This document shows, one piece after another, positions 22,352 to 32,839 of a DNA stretch of 64,000 nucleotides. How positions within the stretch are numbered: position 1 is the first letter of the stretch; each line of letters opens with the position of its first letter. Source of the DNA: Pectobacterium aroidearum (GTDB lineage Bacteria; Pseudomonadota; Gammaproteobacteria; Enterobacterales; Enterobacteriaceae); the NCBI RefSeq assembly GCF_015689195.1, contig NZ_CP065044.1:3844001-3908000 (forward strand), in the 5' to 3' direction. Both the position numbers and the translations under genes were made by a program. The notes below the pieces were generated by a model, which had not been told where the DNA came from, ran no database searches, and worked only from the letters and a program-made list of their open reading frames with translations.

Positions 22352-23077
22352 TTACTGGCTGATTAACGTCCCTTCTTTTTCACCCATGACAACACGACGC
22401 AGTGCGCCCGGTTTGTTCATGTTGAAAACACGGATCGGCAAATTATGGTCACGCGCCAGCGTGAACGCAGCAAGATCCATCACTTTCAGTTCACGTTCTA
22501 ACACTTCCTGATAGGTCAGTGAATCGTATAACGTTGCTGAAGGATCTTTTACCGGATCGGCAGAATAGACGCCATCGACCTTGGTCGCTTTCAATACGAC
22601 ATCCGCTTCAATCTCGATGCCGCGCAGGCAAGCTGCAGAATCCGTGGTAAAGAAAGGGTTACCTGTTCCGGCGGAGAAAATCACCACGCGATTATTACGC
22701 AGCAGGCTGATCGCTTCCGCCCAACTGTAGTTATCACAGACGCCATTCAGGGGAATCGCAGACATCAGGCGAGCGTTCACATAGGCACGGTGCAACGCAT
22801 CACGCATTGCCAGACCATTCATGACGGTCGCCAGCATTCCCATGTGGTCGCCCACAACGCGGTTCATACCCGCTTTAGCCAGACCCGCGCCACGAAACAG
22901 GTTACCACCGCCGATAACCACACCGACCTGAATGCCTAACTCAACCAGTTCTTTCACTTCCTGAGCCATGCGATCCAGAATGCTCGCATCGATACCAAAA
23001 CCTTCAGTTCCCTGTAAAGCTTCGCCACTGAGCTTCAGCAGGATTCGTTGATAGACGGGTTTTGCATTGGTTGCCAT
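22352..23077 (-). CDS. pyrH: UMP kinase
   Basis: PyrH phosphorylates UMP to UDP with ATP; it is hexameric, GTP-activated and UTP-inhibited. The 241-residue protein (E. coli 241) is an amino-acid-kinase-fold enzyme with LLKLSGEAL near 13, the GGGNLFRG motif near 57 and KATKVDGVY near 165. It stands between tsf and frr. Confidence 0.98.
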   Translation of the reverse strand: MATNAKPVYQRILLKLSGEALQGTEGFGIDASILDRMAQEVKELVELGIQVGVVIGGGNLFRGAGLAKAGMNRVVGDHMGMLATVMNGLAMRDALHRAYVNARLMSAIPLNGVCDNYSWAEAISLLRNNRVVIFSAGTGNPFFTTDSAACLRGIEIEADVVLKATKVDGVYSADPVKDPSATLYDSLTYQEVLERELKVMDLAAFTLARDHNLPIRVFNMNKPGALRRVVMGEKEGTLISQ

Positions 23078-23195
23078 GGTGTTCTTATCCTACAGGCTGT
23101 CGTCGTATTGGGGGGTTGTAAACATCAAAACTGTTCCACCCGACTCCCTATCTGAATGCAGGAAGCCAAGCGAACTAAAACTATTGGGGCTGGAT

Positions 23196-23222
23196 AAAAA
23201 GGAACCGCCAACTGGCGGCTCT
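23196..23222 (-). terminator. Terminator downstream of tsf
   Basis: A 9-bp stem with one mismatch (about 23202-23210 and 23213-23221) and a 2-base apex is followed on the minus strand by CC and five T. It would end the rpsB-tsf transcript before pyrH. Confidence 0.7.
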
Positions 23223-23234
23223 TTTTTTTACTGA

Positions 23235-24086
23235 TTAAGACTGCTTACTCATCGCTGCAACTTCAGCAGCAAAGTCAGTCTCAACTTTCTCAATACCTTC
23301 ACCCACTTCGAAACGGATGAAGTTAGTCACGTCAGCATTGTGCTCTTTCAGCAGCTGACCAACAGATTTGGCTGGATCCATAACGAAAGGTTGACCAGTC
23401 AGAGAAACTTCGCCGGTGAATTTCTTCATACGGCCTTCAACCATTTTCTCTGCGATTTCTTTCGGCTTGCCAGACTGCATCGCGATTTCCAACTGAACCT
23501 GGTACTCTTTATCTACCACTTCAGCAGACACGTCTTCAGGCTTAACGAATTCAGGTTTGCTTGCAGCAACGTGCATAGCAAGGTGTTTAACCAGCTCTTC
23601 GTCAGCGCCTTTAGCAGCAACCAGAACACCGATGCGCGCACCGTGCTGGTAGTTACCCAGAACTTCGCCTTCCAGAGCAGAAACACGACGAATGTTGATG
23701 TTCTCACCGATTTTCGCAACCAGCGCAACACGCTCTTCTTCGAACTGTGCTTTCAGCACGTCAACATCAGTGATTTTGCCTGCAACTGCAGCGTCCAGCA
23801 CTTTGTCAGCAAATGCCTGGAAACCACCATCTTTAGCAACGAAGTCGGTCTGGCAGTTAACTTCCAGAATCACAGCGTAGTTACCGTCGATCTTAGTCTT
23901 GATTACGCCATCAGCAGCAACGTTACCTGCTTTCTTCGCCGCTTTGATCGCGCCGGATTTACGCATGTTTTCGATTGCCAGCTCGATGTCGCCGTTAGCT
24001 TCAACCAGCGCTTTCTTACATTCCATCATGCCCGCAGCGGTACGCTCACGCAGCTCTTTTACCAGGGATGCGGTAATTTCAGCCAT
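23235..24086 (-). CDS. tsf: Elongation factor Ts
   Basis: EF-Ts is the nucleotide exchange factor of EF-Tu. The start at 24084-24086 gives [12 protein letters not shown], 283 residues, exactly the E. coli length, preceded by a GAGGATTTT ribosome site; an upstream in-frame start adds 15 residues unlike the family. It has the N-terminal UBA-like domain, the TDFV motif (CQTDFVAKD) that touches EF-Tu near 80, and the dimerisation subdomains. It is co-transcribed with rpsB across an attenuator-like hairpin. Confidence 0.97.
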   Translation of the reverse strand: MAEITASLVKELRERTAAGMMECKKALVEANGDIELAIENMRKSGAIKAAKKAGNVAADGVIKTKIDGNYAVILEVNCQTDFVAKDGGFQAFADKVLDAAVAGKITDVDVLKAQFEEERVALVAKIGENINIRRVSALEGEVLGNYQHGARIGVLVAAKGADEELVKHLAMHVAASKPEFVKPEDVSAEVVDKEYQVQLEIAMQSGKPKEIAEKMVEGRMKKFTGEVSLTGQPFVMDPAKSVGQLLKEHNADVTNFIRFEVGEGIEKVETDFAAEVAAMSKQS

Positions 24087-24145
24087 TCTAAAATCCTCGG
24101 AAGATTTGTTCTGCCCGGTCGTCACGACCAAACAGCTTTAAAAGT

Positions 24146-24171
24146 GAAAAAGGGGCCATAAAAAGGCCCCT
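24146..24171 (-). terminator. rpsB-tsf intergenic attenuator
   Basis: AGGGGCC at 24151-24157 pairs with GGCCCCT at 24165-24171, and on the minus strand the stem is followed by TTTTT. A partial terminator at this point is known in E. coli and sets the S2 to EF-Ts ratio; its strength here is inferred. Confidence 0.75.
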
Positions 24172-24220
24172 AACCAAACTAGTACTACCTGGTTAATAAG
24201 GGCTCAGCGAGCCAGACTTA

Positions 24221-25128
<908 letters not shown>

Positions 25129-25133
25129 CGCGC

Positions 25134-25163
25134 TTTATACCATAAATCCCCCTACGACACCAA
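25134..25163 (-). promoter_or_regulatory. rpsB promoter with GC-rich discriminator
   Basis: On the minus strand, TTGGTG (25163-25158) and TATAAA (25139-25134) are 18 bp apart, with TGG before the -10. The GCGCGCC discriminator that follows is typical of ribosomal promoters inhibited by ppGpp and DksA. Confidence 0.75.
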
Positions 25164-25201
25164 CATTTGTTATTCATTAGTCCACGAATCAGAATGATAG
25201 T

Positions 25202-25231
25202 TTGGCAAGCCAGCGGCATGACTGGTAACAT
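25202..25231 (+). promoter_or_regulatory. Candidate map promoter
   Basis: TTGGCA at 25202-25207 and TAACAT at 25226-25231 are 18 bp apart, with a TG one base before the -10 (extended type). It is divergent from the rpsB promoter. Confidence 0.45.
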
Positions 25232-25291
25232 AAGTTATTAGTTATTCATCTTAATTCTCGTGTCTTAAATGGCACCTGCGGACAACCACCA

Positions 25292-26086
25292 ATGGCAATT
25301 TCAATTAAAACTCCTGAAGACATCGAAAAAATGCGCGTCGCTGGCCGTCTGGCTGCCGAAGTCCTGGAAATCATCGAACCCCACGTGGTGCCGGGCGTGA
25401 GTACTGCTGAATTAGACAGAATCTGCCACGATCACATCACCAACAAGCAGCAGGCCATTTCTGCTTGCCTGGGCTACCACGGCTTCCCGAAATCCGTCTG
25501 CATCTCTATCAATGAAGTGGTATGCCACGGAATTCCTAGCGACGAGCGTATTTTAAAAGATGGCGATATCGTCAATATCGACGTCACTGTCATCAAAGAC
25601 GGCTTCCACGGTGATACATCAAAAATGTTCATCGCTGGTAAACCAACTATTCTGGGCGAGCGCCTCTGCCGCATCACGCAGGAAAGCCTCTATCTGGCGC
25701 TGAAAATGGTTAAACCTGGTATTCGCCTGCGCACGCTGGGCAAAGCGATCCAGCAGTTTGCAGAAGGGAATAACTTCTCCGTAGTGCGTGAGTATTGCGG
25801 TCACGGTATCGGCAAGGGTTTCCACGAAGAACCACAGGTTCTGCACTACGATGCGGATGACGGCGGCGTGGTGCTGCAGGCGGGTATGGCATTTACCATC
25901 GAGCCGATGCTCAATGCTGGTGATTTCCGTATTCGTACGATGAAAGACGGCTGGACGGTAAAAACCAAAGATCGCAGCTTGTCGGCGCAGTACGAGCATA
26001 CTATTGTGGTAACCGATAACGGCTGCGAAATAATGACGTTGCGAAAGGATGACACCATCCCCAACATCATCACGCATGAACAGTAA
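25292..26086 (+). CDS. map: Methionine aminopeptidase type I
   Basis: MetAP removes the initiator Met from nascent proteins whose second residue is small. The 264-residue protein (E. coli 264) is pita-bread fold with the metal ligands in the usual places: Asp in NIDVTVIKDG, Asp in HGDTSKM, His in CGHGIGKGFHEEP, Glu in FTIEPML and Glu in QYEHT. It is divergent from rpsB and ends at a strong terminator directly before glnD. Confidence 0.98.
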   Translation: MAISIKTPEDIEKMRVAGRLAAEVLEIIEPHVVPGVSTAELDRICHDHITNKQQAISACLGYHGFPKSVCISINEVVCHGIPSDERILKDGDIVNIDVTVIKDGFHGDTSKMFIAGKPTILGERLCRITQESLYLALKMVKPGIRLRTLGKAIQQFAEGNNFSVVREYCGHGIGKGFHEEPQVLHYDADDGGVVLQAGMAFTIEPMLNAGDFRIRTMKDGWTVKTKDRSLSAQYEHTIVVTDNGCEIMTLRKDDTIPNIITHEQ

Positions 26087-26091
26087 ACACT

Positions 26092-26116
26092 AAGCCGGCA
26101 GATGCCGGCTTTTTTT
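26092..26116 (+). terminator. Terminator between map and glnD
   Basis: Perfect 8-bp arms AAGCCGGC (26092-26099) and GCCGGCTT (26104-26111) with a 4-base loop are followed by seven T (26110-26116). The T-run ends only 10 bp before the glnD start. Confidence 0.9.
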
Positions 26117-26126
26117 GGGCTGCGCT

Positions 26127-28841
26127 ATGACAGATAACCGCTTTTCGCCAGACAGTACGCCACCTGACGCGTCCTCACCAGACAGCCCTGTAGACACCAT
26201 AGCATCCGCTCAGCTCCCCGCATCACCGCTGACCTACGCGGATGACATGCTGAACTGCCAGACGCTAAAACAGCAGTTGGAACTGTTTCAGCTTTGGCTC
26301 GGTTCAGAATTCCGCTCCGGCGTCAGCGCGGAAAAGCTCATTGATGCCAGAACCTTGTTCATCGATCGCCTGTTGCAGCGGCTGTGGTACTTCTACGGTT
26401 TTGAAAATATCGCCCAAACCTCTCTGGTCGCCGTAGGCGGATATGGCCGCGGTGAACTACACCCACTTTCTGATATCGACGTGCTGGTATTAAGCCAAAC
26501 GGCGCTGAGTGAGGAACATTCCCAACGCGTCGGCCAATTCATCACCCTGCTGTGGGATCTGAAACTGGAAGTCGGTCATAGCGTCAGAACGCTGGAAGAG
26601 TGCTTACAGGAAGGGCGTGCCGATATTTCCGTCGCAACCAATCTGATCGAATCACGCATGATATGCGGCGACGTCGCCCTGTTTCTCACGCTGCAAAAAC
26701 ACGTATTCAGCGATGAGTTTTGGCCGTCATCCGCGTTTTTTCCGGCAAAAATCGCCGAACAACAGGAACGCCATCAACGCTATCACAGCACCAGCTACAA
26801 TCTGGAGCCCGACATCAAGAGCAGCCCAGGCGGGCTACGCGATATTCACACGCTGCTGTGGGTCGCAAGACGCCACTTCGGCGCCACCTCGCTGAATGAG
26901 ATGGTGGGGTTCGGCTTCCTGACAGAGGCAGAACGTAAAGAGCTGAACGAATGCCAAAGCTTTTTGTGGCGCATCCGTTTCGCTCTGCATCTGATCCTGC
27001 CGCGTTACGACAACCGGCTGCTGTTCGACAGGCAGCTTAACGTCGCACAGCTGTTGCAATATCAGGGCGAAGGCAACACGCCAGTAGAGCGCATGATGAA
27101 GGATTTCTACCGTATGACGCGTCGCGTCAGCGAGTTGAACCAGATGCTGTTGCAGCTCTTTGACGAAGCGATTCTGGCACTGGATGCGAGTGAGAAGCCT
27201 CGTCCGATTGACGATGAATTCCAGCTACGCGGGAATCTGGTGGATCTGCGTGATGAAAACCTGTTCATTAAAAAACCAGAAGCCATCATGCGCATGTTCT
27301 ACCTGATGGTGCGTAACCGTGACATCAGCGGTATTTACTCCACCACGTTGCGCCAATTGCGCCATGCTCGTCGTCACCTCGCCAGCCCGCTCTGCACCAT
27401 CCCGGAAGCACGTCAGCTATTCATGAATATTCTGCGCCACCCGCATGCGGTGAGCCGTGCGCTGCTGCCAATGCATCGCCACAGCGTGCTGTGGGCGTAC
27501 ATGCCGCTGTGGGGAAACATTGTCGGTCAGATGCAATTCGATCTGTTCCATGCTTATACGGTGGATGAGCACACGATTCGCGTCCTGCTCAAGCTGGAAA
27601 GCTTCGCCGACGAGGAAACGCGGCCACAGCATCCGCTGTGCGTAGAACTCTACCCTCGCCTGCCTCAGCCCGAATTATTGCTGCTGGCCGCCCTGTTCCA
27701 CGATATTGCGAAAGGCCGCGGCGGCGATCACTCTGAGCTGGGTGCGCAGGACGTGCTGGAATTTGCCGCGCTACACGGGCTGAACTCACGCGAAGCACAA
27801 CTGGTTTCCTGGCTGGTGCGCTGCCACCTGCTGATGTCCGTCACCGCCCAGCGTCGCGATATTCAGGATCCCACCGTCATTCAGCAATTTGCCACCGAAG
27901 TGCAAAGCGAAACCCGCCTGCGCTATCTGGTCAGCCTGACGGTTGCGGATATCTGCGCCACCAATGAAACGCTGTGGAATAGCTGGAAGCAAAGCCTGTT
28001 GCGTGAACTCTATTTCGCGACGGAGAAACAGCTGCGCCGTGGCATGCAAAATACGCCAGATTTACGCGAACGCGTCCGACACCACCGCTTGCAGGCGCTA
28101 GCATTGCTGCGTATGGATAACATTGATGAAGAAGCGTTGCACCACATCTGGAGCCGCTGTCGAGCTGATTATTTCCTACGCCACTCGCCAAACCAGCTTG
28201 CCTGGCACGCGCGTCACTTGCTGGAGCATGATGTCAACAAACCGCTGGTGCTGATCAGCCATCAAGCCAGCCGCGGCGGTACAGAGATCTTTATCTGGAG
28301 CCCAGATCGACCCTATCTTTTCGCGGCGGTCGCCGGCGAGTTAGATCGACGTAACCTCAGCGTGCACGACGCGCAGATTTTTACCAGCCGTGACGGCATG
28401 GCGATGGATACGTTTATCGTACTGGAACCCGACGGCAGCCCTCTGGCGCAGGATCGGCATGAAATGATACGCCACGCGCTGGAACAGGCGCTGACACAGC
28501 GGCATTATCAACACCCACGCGTACGCCGACCGTCGCCTAAGCTGCGCCACTTTAGTGTGCCAACAGAAGTCAACTTCCTGCCGACACATACGGACAGACG
28601 CAGCTATATGGAGCTTAGCGCGCTCGATCAACCGGGGCTGCTGGCACGTATTGGTGAGATTTTTGCCGATCTCAACCTGTCGCTGCACGGCGCACGCATT
28701 TCTACGATCGGCGAACGGGTGGAAGATCTTTTCATTCTGGCCGACAGCGACAGACGGGCATTAAAGCCGGAATTGCGCCTTAAATTGCAAGAACGGTTGA
28801 CAGAAGCCCTTAACCCAAACGATAAAGTACCATTGAGTTAA
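26127..28841 (+). CDS. glnD: Bifunctional uridylyltransferase/uridylyl-removing enzyme GlnD
   Basis: GlnD senses glutamine and adds or removes UMP on PII proteins GlnB and GlnK. Order of domains: nucleotidyltransferase with [17 protein letters not shown] near 100-115, a linker domain, the HD hydrolase ([14 protein letters not shown] near 515) and two C-terminal ACT domains (about 700-890). I start at ATG 26127 (904 residues; E. coli 890), because the upstream TTG at 26115 lies in the T-run of the map terminator. No clear ribosome site precedes it, and the N-terminal 40 residues diverge from E. coli. Confidence 0.96.
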   Translation: MTDNRFSPDSTPPDASSPDSPVDTIASAQLPASPLTYADDMLNCQTLKQQLELFQLWLGSEFRSGVSAEKLIDARTLFIDRLLQRLWYFYGFENIAQTSLVAVGGYGRGELHPLSDIDVLVLSQTALSEEHSQRVGQFITLLWDLKLEVGHSVRTLEECLQEGRADISVATNLIESRMICGDVALFLTLQKHVFSDEFWPSSAFFPAKIAEQQERHQRYHSTSYNLEPDIKSSPGGLRDIHTLLWVARRHFGATSLNEMVGFGFLTEAERKELNECQSFLWRIRFALHLILPRYDNRLLFDRQLNVAQLLQYQGEGNTPVERMMKDFYRMTRRVSELNQMLLQLFDEAILALDASEKPRPIDDEFQLRGNLVDLRDENLFIKKPEAIMRMFYLMVRNRDISGIYSTTLRQLRHARRHLASPLCTIPEARQLFMNILRHPHAVSRALLPMHRHSVLWAYMPLWGNIVGQMQFDLFHAYTVDEHTIRVLLKLESFADEETRPQHPLCVELYPRLPQPELLLLAALFHDIAKGRGGDHSELGAQDVLEFAALHGLNSREAQLVSWLVRCHLLMSVTAQRRDIQDPTVIQQFATEVQSETRLRYLVSLTVADICATNETLWNSWKQSLLRELYFATEKQLRRGMQNTPDLRERVRHHRLQALALLRMDNIDEEALHHIWSRCRADYFLRHSPNQLAWHARHLLEHDVNKPLVLISHQASRGGTEIFIWSPDRPYLFAAVAGELDRRNLSVHDAQIFTSRDGMAMDTFIVLEPDGSPLAQDRHEMIRHALEQALTQRHYQHPRVRRPSPKLRHFSVPTEVNFLPTHTDRRSYMELSALDQPGLLARIGEIFADLNLSLHGARISTIGERVEDLFILADSDRRALKPELRLKLQERLTEALNPNDKVPLS

Positions 28842-28869
28842 TTTTTACAATCAGGAAAGAGAAATCAGG

Positions 28870-29697
28870 ATGCACCAACAACTACAGAACATCATTGAGA
28901 CGGCTTTCGAGCGCCGCGCTGAAATCACTCCGGCAAACGCAGATACCGTTACGCGTGAAGCCGTCAATCAGGCTATCAGCCTGCTGGATAGCGGCGCCCT
29001 GCGCGTTGCAGAGAAAATCGACGGCCAGTGGGTTACCCATCAGTGGCTGAAGAAAGCCGTACTGCTCTCTTTCCGTATTAACGACAACCAGGTGATGGAA
29101 GGTTCGGAAACGCGTTATTACGACAAAGTGCCGATGAAGTTTGCGAACTATGACGAAGCCCGCTTCCAACGTGAAGGGTTCCGTGTAGTGCCACCAGCAA
29201 GCGTGCGTCAGGGTGCGTTTATTGCTCGTAATACCGTACTGATGCCGTCTTACGTCAACATCGGTGCTTACGTTGATGAAGGCTCAATGGTGGATACCTG
29301 GGCAACCGTTGGTTCTTGTGCCCAGATCGGTAAAAACGTTCACCTGTCCGGCGGCGTAGGCATCGGCGGTGTTCTGGAGCCGCTGCAGGCGAACCCAACC
29401 ATCATCGAAGACAACTGCTTCATCGGCGCACGTTCTGAAGTGGTAGAAGGCGTGATCGTGGAAGAAGGCTCCGTTATCTCCATGGGCGTGTTCATCGGCC
29501 AAAGCACCCGCATTTACGATCGTGAAACTGGCGAAATCCACTATGGTCGCGTACCGGCTGGCTCCGTTGTGGTTTCCGGCAACCTGCCGTCCAAAGATGG
29601 TAGCTACAGCCTGTACTGTGCCGTTATTGTGAAGAAAGTGGATGCGAAAACCCGCGGCAAAGTGGGTATCAATGAGTTATTACGCACCATCGACTAA
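28870..29697 (+). CDS. dapD: Tetrahydrodipicolinate N-succinyltransferase
   Basis: DapD succinylates tetrahydrodipicolinate in the lysine/diaminopimelate pathway. The 275-residue trimeric protein (E. coli 274) has an α-helical N-domain, a left-handed β-helix of hexapeptide repeats (about 100-240) and a C-terminal extension. It is 28 bp after glnD, with the site GGAAAG upstream, and ends at a strong terminator. Confidence 0.98.
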   Translation: MHQQLQNIIETAFERRAEITPANADTVTREAVNQAISLLDSGALRVAEKIDGQWVTHQWLKKAVLLSFRINDNQVMEGSETRYYDKVPMKFANYDEARFQREGFRVVPPASVRQGAFIARNTVLMPSYVNIGAYVDEGSMVDTWATVGSCAQIGKNVHLSGGVGIGGVLEPLQANPTIIEDNCFIGARSEVVEGVIVEEGSVISMGVFIGQSTRIYDRETGEIHYGRVPAGSVVVSGNLPSKDGSYSLYCAVIVKKVDAKTRGKVGINELLRTID

Positions 29698-29702
29698 ACT
29701 AG

Positions 29703-29733
29703 AAACGGCGGGTTAATCACCCGCCGTTTTTTT
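29703..29733 (+). terminator. Terminator downstream of dapD
   Basis: Perfect 11-bp arms 29703-29713 and 29719-29729 with a 5-base loop are followed by seven T. Confidence 0.95.
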
Positions 29734-29786
29734 ATGCACGAACGATAAGTTATTTATATGTTCCCTAAATACTTCGGTATGGCGGG

Positions 29787-29913
<127 letters not shown>

Positions 29914-29975
29914 AACAGCGTAGGTTCTCGCTGGCATAATAATCAGGACTCTATAGAAACCGAGAAGGTGACGCT

Positions 29976-30365
29976 ATGTATGACAATCTAAAAAGCCTGG
30001 GCATTACCAATCCCGATGATATCGATCGCTATAGCCTGCGTCAGGAAGCGAACAACGACATCCTGAAGATCTATTTTCGTAAAGATAAGGGAGAATTTTT
30101 CGCCAAAAGCGTGAAATTCAAATATCCACGTCAGCGTAAGACCATCGTGGCAGACAACAGCGGGCAGGGCTATAAAGAGATCAACGAGATCAGCCCAAAT
30201 CTGCGCTATGTGATTGATGAGTTAGACAAGATCTGCCAACAGGAACAGGTTGAAGTCGATCTGAAACGCAAAATCCTTGATGATCTGCGTCATCTGGAAA
30301 GCGTCGTTTCCAACAAGATTACCGAAATCGAAGCGGATTTAGAGAAGCTGACCAAGAATCGCTAA
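29976..30365 (+). CDS. yaeH: YaeH, DUF3461 family protein
   Basis: This 129-residue protein matches E. coli YaeH (128 residues) along its length, beginning [13 protein letters not shown] and ending in a helical, charged segment ([19 protein letters not shown]). No signal or membrane segment is present. The function is unknown. It is the last gene of the dapD-side block; the next gene, yqcA, comes from a distant E. coli region. A GAAGGTG site precedes the ATG. Confidence 0.93.
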   Translation: MYDNLKSLGITNPDDIDRYSLRQEANNDILKIYFRKDKGEFFAKSVKFKYPRQRKTIVADNSGQGYKEINEISPNLRYVIDELDKICQQEQVEVDLKRKILDDLRHLESVVSNKITEIEADLEKLTKNR

Positions 30366-30395
30366 AACACGATCATCGCTAACAGGCCGCAACGA

Positions 30396-30425
30396 AAACG
30401 GGAGCACGACTGGCTCCCGTTTCTC
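30396..30425. terminator. Terminator between convergent yaeH and yqcA
   Basis: A 10-bp perfect stem (30396-30405 and 30413-30422) with a 7-base loop has an A-run on the left and TTT on the right, so it may serve both genes. Confidence 0.75.
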
Positions 30426-30439
30426 ATTTCAATACGGCA

Positions 30440-30895
30440 TTACTGCGCATCAACCAGGTCTGCCCATCCTTCAACCCACGGACATGAAATCACTTCCGGT
30501 TCAGGATGTTCGACGGCATCAATGTCCAAAACATCTCCCAGACGCTTAGCACCGATTTCCTGCAATAGCGCATCGAAAAGATGCCCACCCGCGCAGAAAT
30601 TCGGGTAACTGCTGTCACCCAACGCGATCACGCCATAGCGCAGCGCAGGCTGGTAACCGCCTTTATCACGCAGTGCGGCGTAAAGTGGAACGATAGAATC
30701 AGGTAGTTGGCCTTGTCCCGTCGTCGACGTTACAACTAAAACCGTCTGCTCGCGATAGTCCAGCCAGGATTCCAGCGTCGCATCTTCAAAGACTTTAACC
30801 TCATGGCCACGCTCCCTGAGGATATTTTCGGCTTCTTCGGCCACCAGCAATGCATTCCCGTAGACCGTACCAACAAAAATACCAATCTGCGCCAT
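30440..30895 (-). CDS. yqcA: Flavodoxin YqcA
   Basis: This 151-residue short-chain flavodoxin-like protein (E. coli YqcA 149) has the FMN phosphate loop in VGTVYGNAL near 8-16, a [12 protein letters not shown] loop near 55-67 and the [14 protein letters not shown] loop near 92-105. It presumably shuttles electrons for an unknown partner; in E. coli it neighbours truC and yqcC, as here. It ends 45 bp from the shared terminator. Confidence 0.93.
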   Translation of the reverse strand: MAQIGIFVGTVYGNALLVAEEAENILRERGHEVKVFEDATLESWLDYREQTVLVVTSTTGQGQLPDSIVPLYAALRDKGGYQPALRYGVIALGDSSYPNFCAGGHLFDALLQEIGAKRLGDVLDIDAVEHPEPEVISCPWVEGWADLVDAQ

Positions 30896-30973
30896 GCTTC
30901 TGACTCCCTTTTGAATTCGATGTGTTTGATATAAAAGCTATACAAAAGCTATATAAAAGTAATGCGGCAGATA

Positions 30974-31759
30974 TTACCCGATGAAATGCTCGCTATCCTG
31001 CCCCGAGTCAGCGGGAAACTCAACCCCTTCAAAATCAGGGAGAATGCCCTGCCAGCCAAACTGAGTCATCACGCCCTGCCACGGCGCATCCCAGCGAGCT
31101 TGCAACGTCAAGGGCTGTCCGCTCACTGGATGATTCAGTTGCAGTTCGCTGGCATGCAGCATAAGTCTACCGCAGGAGAAATGCGTCTCCATGCCGCGGT
31201 TGTGTCGCAGGTCACCGTGCGCGGTATCGCCGATAATGGGATGACGAAGGTGTGACATATGGCGACGGAGCTGATGCTTACGCCCGGTCTGCGGTTTCAG
31301 TTCCATCAGACTGTAGCGTGCCGTTGGGTAACGACCGATGGCAACCGGCATTTCGACCTGCGCCAAAGAACGATAATGTGTGACAGCAGGCTGCGGCGCC
31401 TTATCAGGATTAGTGAACTTGTCGGCGATCTTGTCCAGCTCTTCGGTGAGTGCATAGTCGATCACGCCGTCATCCAGCACATAGCCCCGTACAACGGCAT
31501 GATACATTTTCTGCATCTGGTGTGATTCAAACTGCTGGGATAGCGCACGCGCCACCTCGCTGGACAACGCGAGCAGCAACACGCCGGATGTCGGCCTGTC
31601 GAGACGATGAACGGTATACACGTGCTGGCCGATCTGATCGCGCACGGTCTGCATCACCACGACCTTTTCTTTGCGATCCAGCCAGCTACGGTGGACTAAC
31701 CAGCCGCTGGGTTTATTGACGGCGACCAGATGCTCATCCTGATAAATAATCTCAAGCAT
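30974..31759 (-). CDS. truC: tRNA pseudouridine(65) synthase TruC
   Basis: TruC makes pseudouridine 65 in tRNA-Ile1 and tRNA-Asp. The start MLEIIYQDEHLVAVNKPSGW at 31759 gives 261 residues (E. coli 260) and aligns at the N-terminus; a longer reading adds 36 unrelated residues that overlap yqcC. It is an RluA-family enzyme with the catalytic Asp in VHRLDRPTSGV near 54. The start overlaps the yqcC stop by 8 bases, indicating coupling. Confidence 0.96.
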   Translation of the reverse strand: MLEIIYQDEHLVAVNKPSGWLVHRSWLDRKEKVVVMQTVRDQIGQHVYTVHRLDRPTSGVLLLALSSEVARALSQQFESHQMQKMYHAVVRGYVLDDGVIDYALTEELDKIADKFTNPDKAPQPAVTHYRSLAQVEMPVAIGRYPTARYSLMELKPQTGRKHQLRRHMSHLRHPIIGDTAHGDLRHNRGMETHFSCGRLMLHASELQLNHPVSGQPLTLQARWDAPWQGVMTQFGWQGILPDFEGVEFPADSGQDSEHFIG

Positions 31760-32102
31760 CGTGTACTGCGCCATCCTGTGCATCCGGGCGGAACAGTTCA
31801 TCAAGCAGCCCGATACGCAACAGGATCGCCGCCGTCTCTTCTGGCGTGCCTTCCAGCGCTTCTTCAAAATAGGGAAGTAAAGCCAGCTCAGCGGGCAGCG
31901 CTAATTCGCTATCCAACAAGGCATGCATGCGCGGCAAAAAGACCCACTGCAACCACTCTTCGGGTTTCATGGTATCCAGGCTGAAAGGCTCCGTGCTGTT
32001 AAACGCCTCATCTTCCGGCGGAACAACCTGCCAGAAAGGACTTTCTCTCAATGCGCGCTCAATATCGAATAATGACTGACGGACCTGATTCTCTCTACTC
32101 AT
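31752..32102 (-). CDS. yqcC: YqcC family protein
   Basis: The 116-residue protein matches YqcC (about 109 in E. coli; DUF446), with the conserved EWLQWVFLPRMHALLD segment. I use the ATG at 32100-32102 (MSRENQVRQSL), which fits the family; a reading 13 residues longer is possible. It leads the yqcC-truC-yqcA operon and is followed upstream by the rsmB RNA gene, the same neighbourhood as csrB in E. coli. Function unknown. Confidence 0.9.
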   Translation of the reverse strand: MSRENQVRQSLFDIERALRESPFWQVVPPEDEAFNSTEPFSLDTMKPEEWLQWVFLPRMHALLDSELALPAELALLPYFEEALEGTPEETAAILLRIGLLDELFRPDAQDGAVHDA

Positions 32103-32227
32103 GCGGTTTCTCGCCCTTGAAGCCAACAGTAATGGCGGCAAAGCATAGCATTGATATCAGCCTGACCCAATCGACACATGTTGACCACGCGCTATCACGG
32201 ATCTCCAGACATTAGGCTGTCAGAGGC

Positions 32228-32261
32228 AAAAAAGTGGGGGTACTGATTGCTCAGTACCCCC
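32228..32261 (-). terminator. rsmB terminator
   Basis: Perfect 11-bp arms 32236-32246 and 32251-32261, GC-rich, with a 4-base loop are followed by AC and six T on the minus strand. Confidence 0.95.
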
Positions 32262-32535
32262 GGTTCGTTTTATAGCTATCCCGCTACACATTTGCATCCC
32301 TGCTCATCCGTGAAAACTTTTCCTTTTTGGTCATCCTGACCCACAATCCTTGCTGGCGTCCCACTTTCTTCCTGACGTTTCCATCCTGTATCTTCCGTGA
32401 TTCAATCCCTTTAGGCTCCTGCCCCACCGATATTCCTAATCGGCTCTCGGTCTCCTTCCTGGAGGTGTCCTTGATTTCATCCTGAAACCGTTTTTCTTCC
32501 TGAAAACTGCGCTTCTTCCTAAAACAGTGTTTATC

Positions 32536-32554
32536 CCTAAAACAGCGTTTCATC
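32536..32554. promoter_or_regulatory. KdgR-type box inside rsmB (1)
   Basis: On the minus strand the core GAAACGCTGTTTTA fits the KdgR consensus RAAAYRNYRTTTYA at every position. KdgR is the pectin-catabolite repressor of soft-rot bacteria, reported to repress rsmB in Erwinia carotovora. The box is part of an RsmB repeat unit. Confidence 0.55.
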
Positions 32555-32571
32555 CTGAAACTGTGTCTCTT

Positions 32572-32590
32572 CCTGAAACAACGTTTCGTC
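32572..32590. promoter_or_regulatory. KdgR-type box inside rsmB (2)
   Basis: On the minus strand the core GAAACGTTGTTTCA fits RAAAYRNYRTTTYA at every position and is nearly palindromic. It lies near the 5' end of the RNA, 36 bp from box 1. Confidence 0.6.
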
Positions 32591-32651
32591 CTGAAAACAA
32601 CCCGAGTGCAGTAACGCTATTTTGTTACCGACAGTTACCGTCACACACACT

Positions 32652-32663
32652 GTAACCGGTTAC
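32652..32663. promoter_or_regulatory. Perfect 12-bp palindrome upstream of rsmB
   Basis: GTAACCGGTTAC is a perfect palindrome close to the likely rsmB start. It may bind an unidentified regulator; no known site is matched with confidence. Confidence 0.3.
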
Positions 32664-32791
32664 TAACTTAAGTAATAAGATGTATTAATTGTCAGCTTTC
32701 GGCAAGGGGCAAGTGACAATGTTTCTCAACGCCCCTTAAGCAAGGTAGTGTATTTTTGTCGCAATTAGCTAATTAATAATGAAAAAATAAA

Positions 32792-32810
32792 AATGAAACA
32801 TATTTTCAAC
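32792..32810. promoter_or_regulatory. Candidate KdgR box upstream of rsmB
   Basis: AATGAAACATATTTTCAAC agrees with the 19-base KdgR consensus AATRAAAYRNYRTTTYATT at about 15 positions. It lies in the AT-rich region between rsmB and syd. Confidence 0.4.
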
Positions 32811-32839
32811 ATTAAAGATAAGACATTTCTTACAGCAAA

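Larger units (their letters stand above)
32228..32640 (-). ncRNA. rsmB: RsmB (CsrB family) regulatory RNA
   Basis: The minus strand carries about two dozen GGA motifs (AGGA, AGGGA, CAGGATG), many in a repeated pattern of roughly 18-20 bp with short hairpins, ending in a strong terminator at 32228-32261. Segments match CsrB, notably AAGGACACCTCCAGGA and the AACGAACCGGG before the terminator. The position between yqcC and syd is the csrB site of E. coli. RsmB binds many copies of RsmA/CsrA and so relieves repression of exoenzyme and virulence mRNAs in soft-rot bacteria. The 5' end is not resolved; it may lie anywhere from about 32610 to 32700. An 89-codon frame over it is not a gene. Confidence 0.95.

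Noticed and set aside
31760..31867. Upstream extension of truC
   Set aside because: It would overlap almost the whole end of yqcC and adds residues absent from TruC; the ATG at 31759 aligns with the family.
32284..32553. An 89-codon minus-strand open frame rich in Lys, Arg, Phe and Gln
   Set aside because: It runs through the GGA repeats of RsmB; the repeated amino acids come from the RNA repeat pattern and there is no ribosome site of the usual form.
32470..32600. Short regularly spaced repeats that look at first like a CRISPR array
   Set aside because: Units are about 18-20 bp, diverged and without spacers of constant length; they are the GGA hairpins of RsmB, and no cas genes are near.
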